DNA from: PSRJ01 sp963825305
Lineage (GTDB): Bacteria > Acidobacteriota > Terriglobia > Bryobacterales > Bryobacteraceae
NCBI GenBank assembly: GCA_963825305.1
Contig: CAWGTA010000004.1
Location: forward strand, 248,001-312,000
Length of the DNA: 64,000 nucleotides
Direction: 5' to 3'
The notes beneath the pieces were generated by a model, which saw only the letters and a list, made by a program, of their open reading frames with translations, was not told the DNA's origin and searched no databases. The position numbers and the translations under genes were made by a program. Each line of letters opens with the position of its first letter. The stretch's first letter is position 1. This document shows positions 26,895 to 35,172 of this stretch, in pieces.

Positions 26895-28148
26895 TTGAGC
26901 TCTGGCAAACCAACCAAATCCGAGAGTCTGCGGGAAACGCTGGCTTTGCGCCAGAGTATTGTCGGAATGCTCTGCATGGCGATTCTGGTGGGGATGGGCG
27001 AGCGCATGTCGGAGCGATTTCTGCCGGTTTACCTGATCGCCCTTGGCAGCGGGATGATGTGGCCGGGGTATTTGAACGCCCTCGATAACCTCGTGGGGGC
27101 GCTGTATGCGTTTCCCGGCGGGTGGCTGGCGGAGCGGATCGGGGTCAAGCGCTCCTTGCTGGTTTTCAATCTGATGTCAATCGGCGGATTCGCGCTAGTC
27201 ATCGCGATTCCTCGCTGGCAGATGGTCATCATTGGTTCTTTGTTTTTTATGTCCTGGTCTGCCATATCGTTGCCCGCGACGATGGGGCTCGTCTCTTCCG
27301 CGCTGCCGAAAGCCAAGCATGTAATGGGCGTGACTATGCACTCGCTGGTGCGGCGTTTTCCGCAGGCTCTCGGCCCAATCGTTGGAGGGATCTTCATTGA
27401 TCGGTGGGGGCCGGTTCAGGGCGTGCGTCTGGCGTTTGCGGCCGGGATAGCGATGGCTTTGATCGCTCTGATCGCGCAGCAGTTTCTGATCGAGGATGAT
27501 CGCCGCACGGGAACCCGCGCGGAGGCCGAGGTTAACCCGCTGGTGGTGATGGGCTCGTTTTCGCCTGTGTTGCGGAATCTATTGGTATCCGACATTCTGA
27601 TTCGCTTCTGCGAGCAGATTCCCTATGCGTATGTGGTGCTGTGGTGTATAGAATCACTGGCGGGGGTGCGTACCGCGCAGGTGAGCGCCACCAGGTTCGG
27701 TATCCTCACCGGTATCGAAATGGCGACTGCCGTGATCTGTTACATCCCGGTGGCGAAGATGGCGGACCGGAGCGGGAAGAAGCCGTTCGTGTTTATTACG
27801 TTCATTAACTTCGCGCTTTTCCCGCTGGTTCTTTATTTCTCGCGGTCGTTCGGGATGCTGGTGCTGGCGTTTGTAGTCCGCGGCCTGAAAGAGTTCGGCG
27901 AGCCGACACGCAAGGCCCTGATTATGCAGTTGGCGCCTGAGGGGCGGAAGACCGCCGCGTTCGGTGCGTACTACCTGTGCCGCGACACGATTGTGGCGGT
28001 TTCGGCATTTGCAGGCGCGTGGCTATGGCGGCTGGGACCAGAAACGAATTTTCTAACCGCATTCGGGTTTGGTGTGGCGGGAGCAGTGTGGTTTGCGTTG
28101 TTTGGCCGGGATCAATCGCTGCAAATGACCGATCAAAGATCCGCGTAA
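26895..28148 (+). CDS. Major facilitator superfamily transporter
   Basis: The protein is 417 aa. The best start is TTG at 26895 (SSGKPTKSES follows), because the first ATG would remove the first helix. About twelve hydrophobic segments are visible, with GGWLAERIGVKRSLLVFNLM as the MFS loop 2-3 motif and VAKMADRSGKKPFVF as its second-half copy. The substrate is unknown. It follows wtpC by 7 bp and appears to be the last gene of the transport operon, perhaps an exporter for the same or a related solute. Confidence 0.88.
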   Translation: MSSGKPTKSESLRETLALRQSIVGMLCMAILVGMGERMSERFLPVYLIALGSGMMWPGYLNALDNLVGALYAFPGGWLAERIGVKRSLLVFNLMSIGGFALVIAIPRWQMVIIGSLFFMSWSAISLPATMGLVSSALPKAKHVMGVTMHSLVRRFPQALGPIVGGIFIDRWGPVQGVRLAFAAGIAMALIALIAQQFLIEDDRRTGTRAEAEVNPLVVMGSFSPVLRNLLVSDILIRFCEQIPYAYVVLWCIESLAGVRTAQVSATRFGILTGIEMATAVICYIPVAKMADRSGKKPFVFITFINFALFPLVLYFSRSFGMLVLAFVVRGLKEFGEPTRKALIMQLAPEGRKTAAFGAYYLCRDTIVAVSAFAGAWLWRLGPETNFLTAFGFGVAGAVWFALFGRDQSLQMTDQRSA

Positions 28149-28163
28149 GCGGCTTCGCGCGAT

Positions 28164-28541
28164 TCACAGCCACTTATTCTTACTCCATTGTTGGAATCCC
28201 GCCTCGGTCAGCCGCGTCAAGTCGGCAATCAGTTCTGGTTCCGGCTCAGCCTTGAAGTTGAAGCACGTCTTGCCCTGCATTCGTTTCTTCAAGGCGGGCG
28301 AGATGCTCTTTATTACCCCCGGGCACATGTAAACGGGCATCAGATGAAAGCTCACGTACGCTTTGCCCAAACGCACAGAGCCGAAGTGCAAGGGCTGCCC
28401 TTTATGCTGCGGGAAAGGTGATGCGGATTTCGTGACCAGAGTGTATTCGGTGGATGTATCCGCCTTCACGGCCAAACGATTCGCGTATTTTGCGAGTACC
28501 GGTTTCAGCACCGCGAATACCGCGGCAAATTCGGCAGCCAT
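28164..28541 (-). CDS. Conserved hypothetical protein, DUF1801-like
   Basis: The protein is 125 aa with no signal peptide or membrane segment. Recognisable blocks are FGSVRLGKAYVSFHLMPVYM, ISPALKKRMQGKTCFNF and LTRLTEAGFQQW. They resemble small YdhG/DUF1801-type proteins of unknown role; the assignment is tentative. It converges with the MFS gene (15 bp) and begins 6 bp after the stop of the large C45-type hydrolase on the same strand. Confidence 0.7.
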   Translation of the reverse strand: MAAEFAAVFAVLKPVLAKYANRLAVKADTSTEYTLVTKSASPFPQHKGQPLHFGSVRLGKAYVSFHLMPVYMCPGVIKSISPALKKRMQGKTCFNFKAEPEPELIADLTRLTEAGFQQWSKNKWL

Positions 28542-28547
28542 GGGGCA

Positions 28548-31322
28548 TTACTGGCGCCCGCCGGCGGTGCCGGTTCCCTGCCCGATGAAACCATTGCGCG
28601 GCGGGTTGCCATCGTCCAGCAGGACATACTCGGCCGGCGCTTCGAGCTGTGATGCTTTCACGGTACGGAGTGCGTCGTTGCCGGCGACCATAAGCACCAT
28701 ATGAGCTGCGTCCAGCGGGTTCTTCGCGGCGTACACCAGCGCCTCCCGTTCGGACGCGTGGACGTCGCCATCGATCCGGAAACTGGCGCCCGTGTAGAAC
28801 AGCCCGAGTCGCTGGGCCCAGGCCGCGAGGGCCGAGTTCGCCTCGGGACGGCCGACAAAGACCACATCGCGATGGCGCAGCAGATCGTCCGACACTTCAA
28901 AATCCTTGTAGATCGGCACCTGGGTTTCGTACCGGTCGAGGTAGCGAGTCTGCATCTGCTCGGCGGCGTAGCGGTTCGTGCCAGCTTCGCGCACGGTGCC
29001 GTACACAATAACGGCGGAGGCCAGGCGGGGGGTAATGTCATTCGTAAGATAGGCGGGGCCGTCCGCAGGCTCGGTGAACTCGAAGCGCGCGCCAGCCTTC
29101 TCAAGGAACGACTGCGCGGTCACGGTCTTGGTGGTGTTGGCCGCGTAGTACTCGGTCATCAACTTCAGAAAAGCGTCGTCCCCCATCTTGCGCCGTACCG
29201 AATCAAGGAACAGCGCACCTTTGGCCTGCTCCAGTTGCACGCGGGTCATGGCGTCCTGAGGACCGAGTTTCAGGCCGCGGTACCAGGCGCGCAGGGCGTT
29301 CAACGACTTCTCAACGTCGTCCGATCCCAGAATGCGGTAATACAAAGCTGCGCCCCCAACGAGCCAGGCGTCGGCATCGGAAGCCGGCAGAACCCAGCCT
29401 TTCCACAGACGGTCCTTGAGGGACGCGGGCTTGGGGGTGGGGGTTGTATCGGATTTCGCCTTGGCCGCGAGGCGGGCCTTTTCGTTCTCCTGAATAGCCG
29501 TGCGCAAGCCTTCCGGCTCTTCGGCGCGGAGCAGCACGTATCCCGCAGGGTACAGGCCGTCATTCCTGGCATAGCCCGAGCGCGGAGCCACCCATTCGCG
29601 CTGGTTGGGCTTTCCGAATTCCGCCCACACCATCATGCGGTTGGCCATGTCCGCGCTGGCGACTTTGGCGTCCATAGTGCTCGCGCTGACCAGCGGCGCC
29701 GTCCGAAAGGCGAGAAATGCGAACTGCTCGTCGATCTGGCCCTTATGCTGCTGGTAGAGATTCTGCCAAGCCAGATCGCGAATGGCCGGAACATAGGGAA
29801 CGTAGTCGGGCCCGCCTTTTGGATCGGGGTAGTTCTCCAGACGAATGTCCAGGTCCTTGGCGTTGTTGTCACCCCAGTAGAAGCCGGGCGTGCCGCCGAA
29901 CCATTCGTTCTTCGAACTGCGCCACAGTTTGGTTTTGTTGGTGCCCAGCTCGTACATGGCGATCTCATTGTTCTTGGCGTCGCCGATCAGCCATTCGTTG
30001 GTGTAGAGGCCGTTGTTACGGGTGCCCAGCTGCGTCACCACTTCGTCGATGTTGCCGCCGTATTGGATGGCCATGCGGGCGCGGAAAGCCACCGGCGTGC
30101 CCTCCACATTGAACGGCGTCTGGCGAATGGTGGTTTCGGTGAGGACCACGCCGGCGTCGTTCTGATACCAGTCCGTGCCGCTCTCGATGCCTCCCGGATA
30201 GCTCTGGATCAGCATACGGTGGCCGTGGTCGGGCTTGATATCGAGCATCACGTTGGTCTGCTCGGCGAGAGTCAGGGGCCACCACGTCACATGGCCGATC
30301 ACCATCTTGCCATCGCGCGTAGCAGGTCCGGTGGCCGCGAAAGCGCTGCAATGATCGAGTGGCGAATCACTTTTGCCGCCGGCGTACGCAGGCTTGTCGA
30401 GGTTAAGCCCTTCAAGGCCGGTTGCCGTGGTGGAAACCGCGGACGAGAGCTCGCCCATTTCCACGGTGACGTTAGCCACCAGGATGTCGATGAGGTCGAT
30501 GCGGCGGTTGAGCCATTTGGCTCCAGCATCGGAGGCGCCCTCGGCGATGCCGCGCATCTCCTCCATGATTTCGCGGTCGAAGCCGCGCAGAAAGAGGGCG
30601 TTGGCGGTGGTGCGATACTGGCCCCACTGTTCCTTGGAACCGAGTTCGGCAGCCGAGCGATCGAGGTATTCGGGAATCTCGCGCGCCATCAGGTGGCCGT
30701 GCTGGTAGCCGCGTTCGTACGGAGCCCCTTCGATGTGGAGGTAGATCCAACCGCCGGACGGATAGCGATAGGCGGGGCCGAACGTCTGGACGGCCTCACG
30801 CACCGGCCACTCGTCCGCGGAGGATACTTCATCGAGGCTCACGCCCTCAAACCAGGCTTTGCCGCGCATGGAGCCGTCACTGCCGGCAGTGAGCATGATC
30901 GCGTCCTGCACCCGGCTGGCAACGAATTTCAATGAGAGACGGGTCCACGGCTGAGTGCCGCCCACGGAGGCCGAGTGGACGTCCCACGGCATGGAAGCCA
31001 TGGTGAGTGCGGCGCCAATGGCGATCGGCGAACGGTCGAGATCTTTGACCGCCAGGCCTTCGGTACGCACCCAGCCGCTGAGCTCATATCGTTTGCCGAT
31101 GGTCAACGGGATAGGCGCGAAACGAACTACCGGTCCGCCGCCGGACTTGGCCGGTTCCAGGCGCAACGATTTGTTGGCGCCGTGCAACACCGTCGAATCC
31201 GGCGTGGCTGTGCCCTGGAGGATGGTCCAGCCCTGGCTGGCTTTTTCGAACGAGGCTTCGAATAATGGCGTTGCGGCATGCGCGGCTAGCGCGCCGGTAA
31301 GACAGCACAGCACACGGAACAT
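28548..31322 (-). CDS. Secreted C45-type autoproteolytic acyltransferase/hydrolase
   Basis: The protein is 924 aa from ATG 31322 (MFRVLCCLTGALAAHAATPL, a signal peptide); an in-frame codon 13 residues upstream is less convincing. The first 160 residues look like a carbohydrate-binding-like beta-sandwich (TPLFEASFEKASQGWTILQG). A catalytic NTN-hydrolase region follows, with YERGYQHGHLMAREI and DHCSAFAATGPATRDGKMVI, where the Cys after DH is the expected nucleophile exposed by self-cleavage. KNNEIAMYELG and a phospholipase-B-like WAEFGKP region follow. The C-terminal part (from about residue 770) is a peptidase-like domain of unclear role. The substrate is unknown. Confidence 0.8.
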   Translation of the reverse strand: MFRVLCCLTGALAAHAATPLFEASFEKASQGWTILQGTATPDSTVLHGANKSLRLEPAKSGGGPVVRFAPIPLTIGKRYELSGWVRTEGLAVKDLDRSPIAIGAALTMASMPWDVHSASVGGTQPWTRLSLKFVASRVQDAIMLTAGSDGSMRGKAWFEGVSLDEVSSADEWPVREAVQTFGPAYRYPSGGWIYLHIEGAPYERGYQHGHLMAREIPEYLDRSAAELGSKEQWGQYRTTANALFLRGFDREIMEEMRGIAEGASDAGAKWLNRRIDLIDILVANVTVEMGELSSAVSTTATGLEGLNLDKPAYAGGKSDSPLDHCSAFAATGPATRDGKMVIGHVTWWPLTLAEQTNVMLDIKPDHGHRMLIQSYPGGIESGTDWYQNDAGVVLTETTIRQTPFNVEGTPVAFRARMAIQYGGNIDEVVTQLGTRNNGLYTNEWLIGDAKNNEIAMYELGTNKTKLWRSSKNEWFGGTPGFYWGDNNAKDLDIRLENYPDPKGGPDYVPYVPAIRDLAWQNLYQQHKGQIDEQFAFLAFRTAPLVSASTMDAKVASADMANRMMVWAEFGKPNQREWVAPRSGYARNDGLYPAGYVLLRAEEPEGLRTAIQENEKARLAAKAKSDTTPTPKPASLKDRLWKGWVLPASDADAWLVGGAALYYRILGSDDVEKSLNALRAWYRGLKLGPQDAMTRVQLEQAKGALFLDSVRRKMGDDAFLKLMTEYYAANTTKTVTAQSFLEKAGARFEFTEPADGPAYLTNDITPRLASAVIVYGTVREAGTNRYAAEQMQTRYLDRYETQVPIYKDFEVSDDLLRHRDVVFVGRPEANSALAAWAQRLGLFYTGASFRIDGDVHASEREALVYAAKNPLDAAHMVLMVAGNDALRTVKASQLEAPAEYVLLDDGNPPRNGFIGQGTGTAGGRQ

Positions 31323-31371
31323 TCGGCACTCCCTGGGGACAGGATACCCCGGTTGCCGCACCCGCCGCGCG

Positions 31372-32128
31372 CTAGCGCCCGTCAGTCGACGATCCGGCGC
31401 CCTCTAGCGCCTGTTCCCAATACGGGTACCCCAGCGCCTCGTAGATGTCCCAGGATCGCGGGTCGACCACGCTCCGGATCACGTCCACCTGCCAGTCGGC
31501 AAACTGACGATCACGAGTTCGGGCCCGCATGTTGGTTCGAGCGTGGGGTTTCGATCGCCGACCATAGCCAGCCGGGACTGGGAGACACCTTGCCGCGGGT
31601 GATTTCTTCCACGAAATCCCCGAGCGCCTCCGCGCGCGCGGTCAAATCCTCGGAGCGGTAAATCTGCCCCACTCCCCGCTCTTCCAGGATCGCGTTGAGC
31701 ATATTCGCCGCATGCACAAATAATCGGCAGCGATAGTCGTTGGCTGGAAGAACAATGCCGGTCCTCGAAATCAGATCGTCCACGTATCCCACATCCCAAC
31801 TTCGATCCTTCTCGTTTTGTGCGAACAAGGCAAGCTGCGAATGGAGCCGGGCGATCGGCTCGCGCACGATTACCGCAGCATTGAAGCGGTCGTCCAGCCG
31901 GCGCCTGAGCTCCGGAATGTGATCCCGGCCGACACCGTGCACATCGCCGACTGCGGCGTAATTCCATCCCTGGTTAGCGATCACGTGGATGTATTCCGAG
32001 CCGTCCAGATGCTCATAGTACCGAAGACCCGCCAGGAATAATTGGCGGCATGAACGCAAAAAAATATCGGGATGGCTATTCCGGGCCTTGGCCAGCCACG
32101 CCGTTGCCGCCCAGCCCCACGAAACCAC
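31372..32128 (-). pseudogene. Sulfotransferase-like protein, frameshifted
   Basis: The probable GTG start at 32128 gives VSWGWAATAWLAKARNSHPD, the 5'-PSB-type opening of small bacterial sulfotransferases, followed by YIHVIANQGWNYAAVGDVHG and AAVIVREPIARLHSQL. The first frame stops at 31511 after NQHAGPNS. Deleting one base in the GGGCCC at 31521-31526 joins it to RDRQFADWQVDVIRSVVDP and PRSWDIYEALGYPYW, ending at 31372, the expected C-terminus. A second disturbance is likely near the 7-A run at 32056-32062, where the frame reads FLRSCRQLF instead of a family-like block. No ATG lies upstream before a stop, so the N-terminus is uncertain. Confidence 0.65.
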
Positions 32129-32365
32129 GGCGAAAACCTGTTGGCGAAGTTGATTCTGAGGAACGCCCGCCTGGAGATCGGAAAAATTCTGAGATAAGGG
32201 GCCCGCTTATGTACTATTGTCTAAATCTGAATGGATGATTCCCTTTTTCTCCAAACTGCTACGTGCCGAGTGTTATCAGAAATACAACCAACACCGTATC
32301 CTCCTTAGTCAACTCCTCACTCAAGCGGCCGTGAACTAGAATATGGTTATAGGCTTCCAGGTCTC
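32129..32365. other. Intergenic stretch with no gene recognised
   Basis: This stretch of 237 bp lies between the divergent sulfotransferase-like gene and the 76-aa membrane peptide. Its base composition is more AT-rich than the neighbouring genes. I found no good hairpin, promoter pair or RNA. A stop codon closes the sulfotransferase frame about 85 bp upstream of its GTG. Confidence 0.5.
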
Positions 32366-32596
32366 GTGAGCGAATCAGGAAAAGAAAAGGCTAAAGAAGC
32401 TGCCGTGGCTGGCGTAGGCGCCGGCGTTGGCAGTGCGGCGGGTGGAACCGTCGGCGTTTTGGAGCTCGCCGCGCAAGGTAGCGTGACGGCACTGTCAGCC
32501 GGCGTCGCGATTGCAGCGGGCGCCGCCGTAGGAGCAGGACTCTTTCTGGCGGGATACGGGTTTTACCGCCACTTCAAAAAGAAGAAGCAAAGCTGA
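32366..32596 (+). CDS. Small glycine-zipper membrane peptide
   Basis: The peptide is 76 aa from GTG 32366 (protein begins MSESGKEKAKEAAVAGVGAG). It is built as a short charged head, two Gly/Ala-rich hydrophobic segments (AGVGSAAGGTVGVLELA and VAIAAGAAVGAGLFLAGYGF) and a Lys-rich tail (YRHFKKKKQS). GxxxG spacing is frequent, as in glycine-zipper membrane proteins and in some class II bacteriocins. There is no processing leader, no transporter and no immunity gene beside it, so a bacteriocin role is not supported. Nothing else is known. Confidence 0.6.
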   Translation: MSESGKEKAKEAAVAGVGAGVGSAAGGTVGVLELAAQGSVTALSAGVAIAAGAAVGAGLFLAGYGFYRHFKKKKQS

Positions 32597-32828
32597 AGAC
32601 GGCACGCCTGGTTACCCCTCCACCGCTGGGCCGCCAATCGTGAGATCGTTTAGCTTATTCATCGGCCTTTTGACAGAATCCTCGATATCATACGCCGCCA
32701 TTCCACCTGCCTCTGAACGCCCGGCCCGAGCTGCCCGGAGTTTAAGAAGAGTTTGATTTCCAATGAACGCGGTTGAAGTGAAGTAAGGTACAATTTTAAA
32801 ACACTCGGAAAAGCCGGAGGTCAGGGAT

Positions 32829-34217
32829 ATGGTTCCTCGCGTTATCCGATTCGTTCTCGTTGCTTCTCTGCTAAGTTTGTCGGCATTGATATCGCCTATT
32901 GCGGCCCAGGAGTCTACCGCCGCAACTGGCACGAGTCAAACTCCGGACCAAGACGCTGCGGCACAGGCCGCTGCTGCGCAGGCTGCGGCACGTCAGGCTG
33001 CTGAACAAGCCGCTGCCGCGCAGGTAGCCGCGCGCCAAGCCGCCGCACGAGCCGCCACGACGCCGGTCGGTCCCGCGCGAACCGCCGCGGAAGCAGAGGC
33101 CACGCAGGCCGCCAAGGAGGCCGCTGCCGCGCAGATCGCTGCGCGGCAAGCCGCCGCGCAAGCCGCCGCCGCGCAGGCTGCTGCCGCGCGCCAGGCCGCT
33201 GCCACGCGTGTGGCTGCCGCCCGGGCTGCCGCCGCACAAGCCGCCGTCGCGCGCCAGGCTGCCGCCGCCGAAGCCGCTGCCGCACGTCAGGCTACCGCCG
33301 CGCAAGCCGCGGCCGCGCGTCAAGCTGCCGCGGCGCAAGCTCAAGCTAACGCCGCTCAAGCGGCCGCCGCACGTAAAGCCGCCGTACAGACTCCAGCACC
33401 GGTGGTTGCCCTTCAGCCGGCCGGGCCGGGTAAGGCACCCGTCGCTACCGCGGCTCCATTAGCCGCTGACGCAGCGCCTCCAACCGCAGCCAGCCCTGCG
33501 CCGTCAAGAGGCACGAAGACTGCTGTTGGCGCCAAGCCCGCAGGAGCCAACACATCCCCTGCGGCGACTTCGCCGCTGGGTGAAATTGCTTCTGGCATTT
33601 CGGATATTTCCAGCGCTTTGAAAAAAGAGAACACTAGTTCCACTTCCCCGAACTCCAATCCTAGTGTCGCCGGCGCGAAGAACACACTGGTCAAGCCCGG
33701 TGCACCTGAGACACCACAGTTGTATCAGCCGGCGACCGCACCCGGCCCGTCGCCTGCCACGCCCGCGGCTGCGCCTATCCATGCAGCAGGCACAACGCAA
33801 ATCAAACCGGTCAATTCCGGCCTGCCGGCCGGCGCACTGGGTTTCGGTGAATTCAACAATACGATTCTGACGGTGTATGGCTGCACCAGGGAGGGAACGC
33901 AGGTCTCTTGCGTTACGGACATCAGCAACCAGAACAAGAACGATACTCAGCTCCAAAGCGCCGTACAGTGGAGTGACGCATTCATCATCGATGACCGCGG
34001 CGATCGCCACCCGCGTGCTATCGGGTTTTTCCTGAACATTGATGGAGAAAAACGTGTGGATCTCGACGTCCCGTACGGCCAGAGTGTTAAATATATCCTC
34101 GTATTTAACGATGTTCAAGCCAAGGTGTCGAAAGTTGCCCTGCATTCGCTTTCTGGCGGGCTCGACGTCGAAAGTATTCCTGTGACCGACCCGAACGCAG
34201 CCCCGGCCAAGCAGTAG
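32829..34217 (+). CDS. Secreted protein with long Ala/Gln/Arg low-complexity helix and C-terminal domain
   Basis: The protein is 462 aa with a signal peptide of residues 1-26 (LVASLLSLSALISPIAAQ). Residues about 42-188 are an Ala-rich repeat of the type AAAARQAAAAQ with regular Arg/Gln, probably a long helix. Residues 190-335 are Pro/Ala/Thr-rich and disordered. Residues 345-462 form a compact domain (FGEFNNTILTVYGCTREGTQ, then VSCVTDISNQNKNDTQLQSA) with two cysteines that could pair. I do not recognise the C-terminal domain. A cell-envelope linker or periplasm-spanning role is possible. ATG 32829 is preceded by GGAGG about 12 nt upstream. Confidence 0.75.
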   Translation: MVPRVIRFVLVASLLSLSALISPIAAQESTAATGTSQTPDQDAAAQAAAAQAAARQAAEQAAAAQVAARQAAARAATTPVGPARTAAEAEATQAAKEAAAAQIAARQAAAQAAAAQAAAARQAAATRVAAARAAAAQAAVARQAAAAEAAAARQATAAQAAAARQAAAAQAQANAAQAAAARKAAVQTPAPVVALQPAGPGKAPVATAAPLAADAAPPTAASPAPSRGTKTAVGAKPAGANTSPAATSPLGEIASGISDISSALKKENTSSTSPNSNPSVAGAKNTLVKPGAPETPQLYQPATAPGPSPATPAAAPIHAAGTTQIKPVNSGLPAGALGFGEFNNTILTVYGCTREGTQVSCVTDISNQNKNDTQLQSAVQWSDAFIIDDRGDRHPRAIGFFLNIDGEKRVDLDVPYGQSVKYILVFNDVQAKVSKVALHSLSGGLDVESIPVTDPNAAPAKQ

Positions 34218-34237
34218 AACTCCCAGCGACGCAGCGC

Positions 34238-35092
34238 TTACTGCAGCTCCGCCATTGCCCCATCCAGGCCGCGGTCCAGATGTAACTGCGCCCAGTGGAA
34301 CTCGCTCTGCAGCATCTTGGCGATTTCGTCCTTCGACTTCTTCTGCACCAGCATCTCGTGAACCCGATTACGCAGACGCTGCGTGCTGTCACGGTACTTG
34401 CGCATCTCCGCTTTAGTGGTGACCACGCCGTGTCCGGGGACCACGGTGTCGAAATCCAGTTGCAGCGCCCCATCGAGCGTCTTCGGCCATTCCTTGGCGC
34501 TGCCGCCGCCGGAGTAGTCGATCAGCTCAGGCGTAGCATCGCCGAAGGTGAACATGTCCCCCGCCGCCAGCGCGCGGTCCGCGGGAAAGTAAACCACGAT
34601 ATCGCCATTGGTGTGCGCGCGCCCGAAGTAGTAAAGCCGCACATCTTTGCCGCCCACGTGTAGGCGGGCGTCATGCTCGAACGTGAAAACCGGGAGACCG
34701 GGCTGCTTGCCGTCCACCATATTCTCGCGCGCCTGCTCGGACGCAATCACCTGAGCGTTCATCTCCTGCATCTTGGCGTTGCCGCCGCTGTGGTCGGCAT
34801 GGTGATGCGTGTTGATCACGTACTTCACCGGCTTGTCGGTGATCTTCTTCAGCTCGGCCATGATGTTGTTGTGATCGACCTCGAACTTATCGTCCACCAG
34901 CACGACCCCCTCGCTGGTGATCAGCGCCGTCGTATTCCCGGGGACGAAATCGTTGTGGATCACATAGAGGTCGTCTTTTAGTTTGACCGTAGTCAGTTTG
35001 GCGGGCTGCTGAGGCGCCTGCGTGTAGGCCACCCACAATGCGCCGCAGAGGAATACCGCGGCCGACAAACGGATCATCGAGCTCTTACGCAT
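34238..35092 (-). CDS. Secreted metallo-beta-lactamase-fold hydrolase
   Basis: The protein is 284 aa with a signal sequence (LSAAVFLCGALWVAYTQA). The zinc motif NTHHHADHSGGNAKM (HxHxDH) is followed by a third His in FGRAHTNGDIVVYFP and a fourth in VVPGHGVVTTK. The spacing is that of the broad MBL superfamily. Substrate and beta-lactamase activity cannot be inferred. It is oriented convergent with the Ala-rich protein gene (20 bp between stops). A pair of REP-like hairpins lies upstream. Confidence 0.88.
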   Translation of the reverse strand: MRKSSMIRLSAAVFLCGALWVAYTQAPQQPAKLTTVKLKDDLYVIHNDFVPGNTTALITSEGVVLVDDKFEVDHNNIMAELKKITDKPVKYVINTHHHADHSGGNAKMQEMNAQVIASEQARENMVDGKQPGLPVFTFEHDARLHVGGKDVRLYYFGRAHTNGDIVVYFPADRALAAGDMFTFGDATPELIDYSGGGSAKEWPKTLDGALQLDFDTVVPGHGVVTTKAEMRKYRDSTQRLRNRVHEMLVQKKSKDEIAKMLQSEFHWAQLHLDRGLDGAMAELQ

Positions 35093-35122
35093 AACGTGTC
35101 AGTATATAAGAAAACCTGTGGC

Positions 35123-35163
35123 GCGGGCACTCTTGCCCGCCGTGCCAAGACTCATCTTGGCAC
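35123..35163. repeat. Paired REP-like hairpins
   Basis: GCGGGCA-CTCT-TGCCCGC (35123-35140) is followed 1 bp later by GTGCCAAGA-CTCA-TCTTGGCAC (35142-35163). Both stems are perfect. They sit in the 80-bp gap between two same-strand genes and have no T-tract. Confidence 0.7.
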
Positions 35164-35172
35164 TTGGTTCAT

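Noticed and set aside
28701..30935. 744-aa plus-strand open frame
   Set aside because: It is antisense to the C45-type hydrolase, whose motifs and signal peptide are clear; the plus-strand translation has no family pattern and is a GC-rich shadow.
32366..32596. Class II bacteriocin
   Set aside because: No double-glycine leader, no dedicated transporter or immunity gene; only the Gly-rich composition fits.
34238..35092. Beta-lactamase (antibiotic resistance) call
   Set aside because: The MBL zinc motif is shared by many hydrolases; nothing in the sequence indicates beta-lactam substrates. The same applies to 53157-54602.
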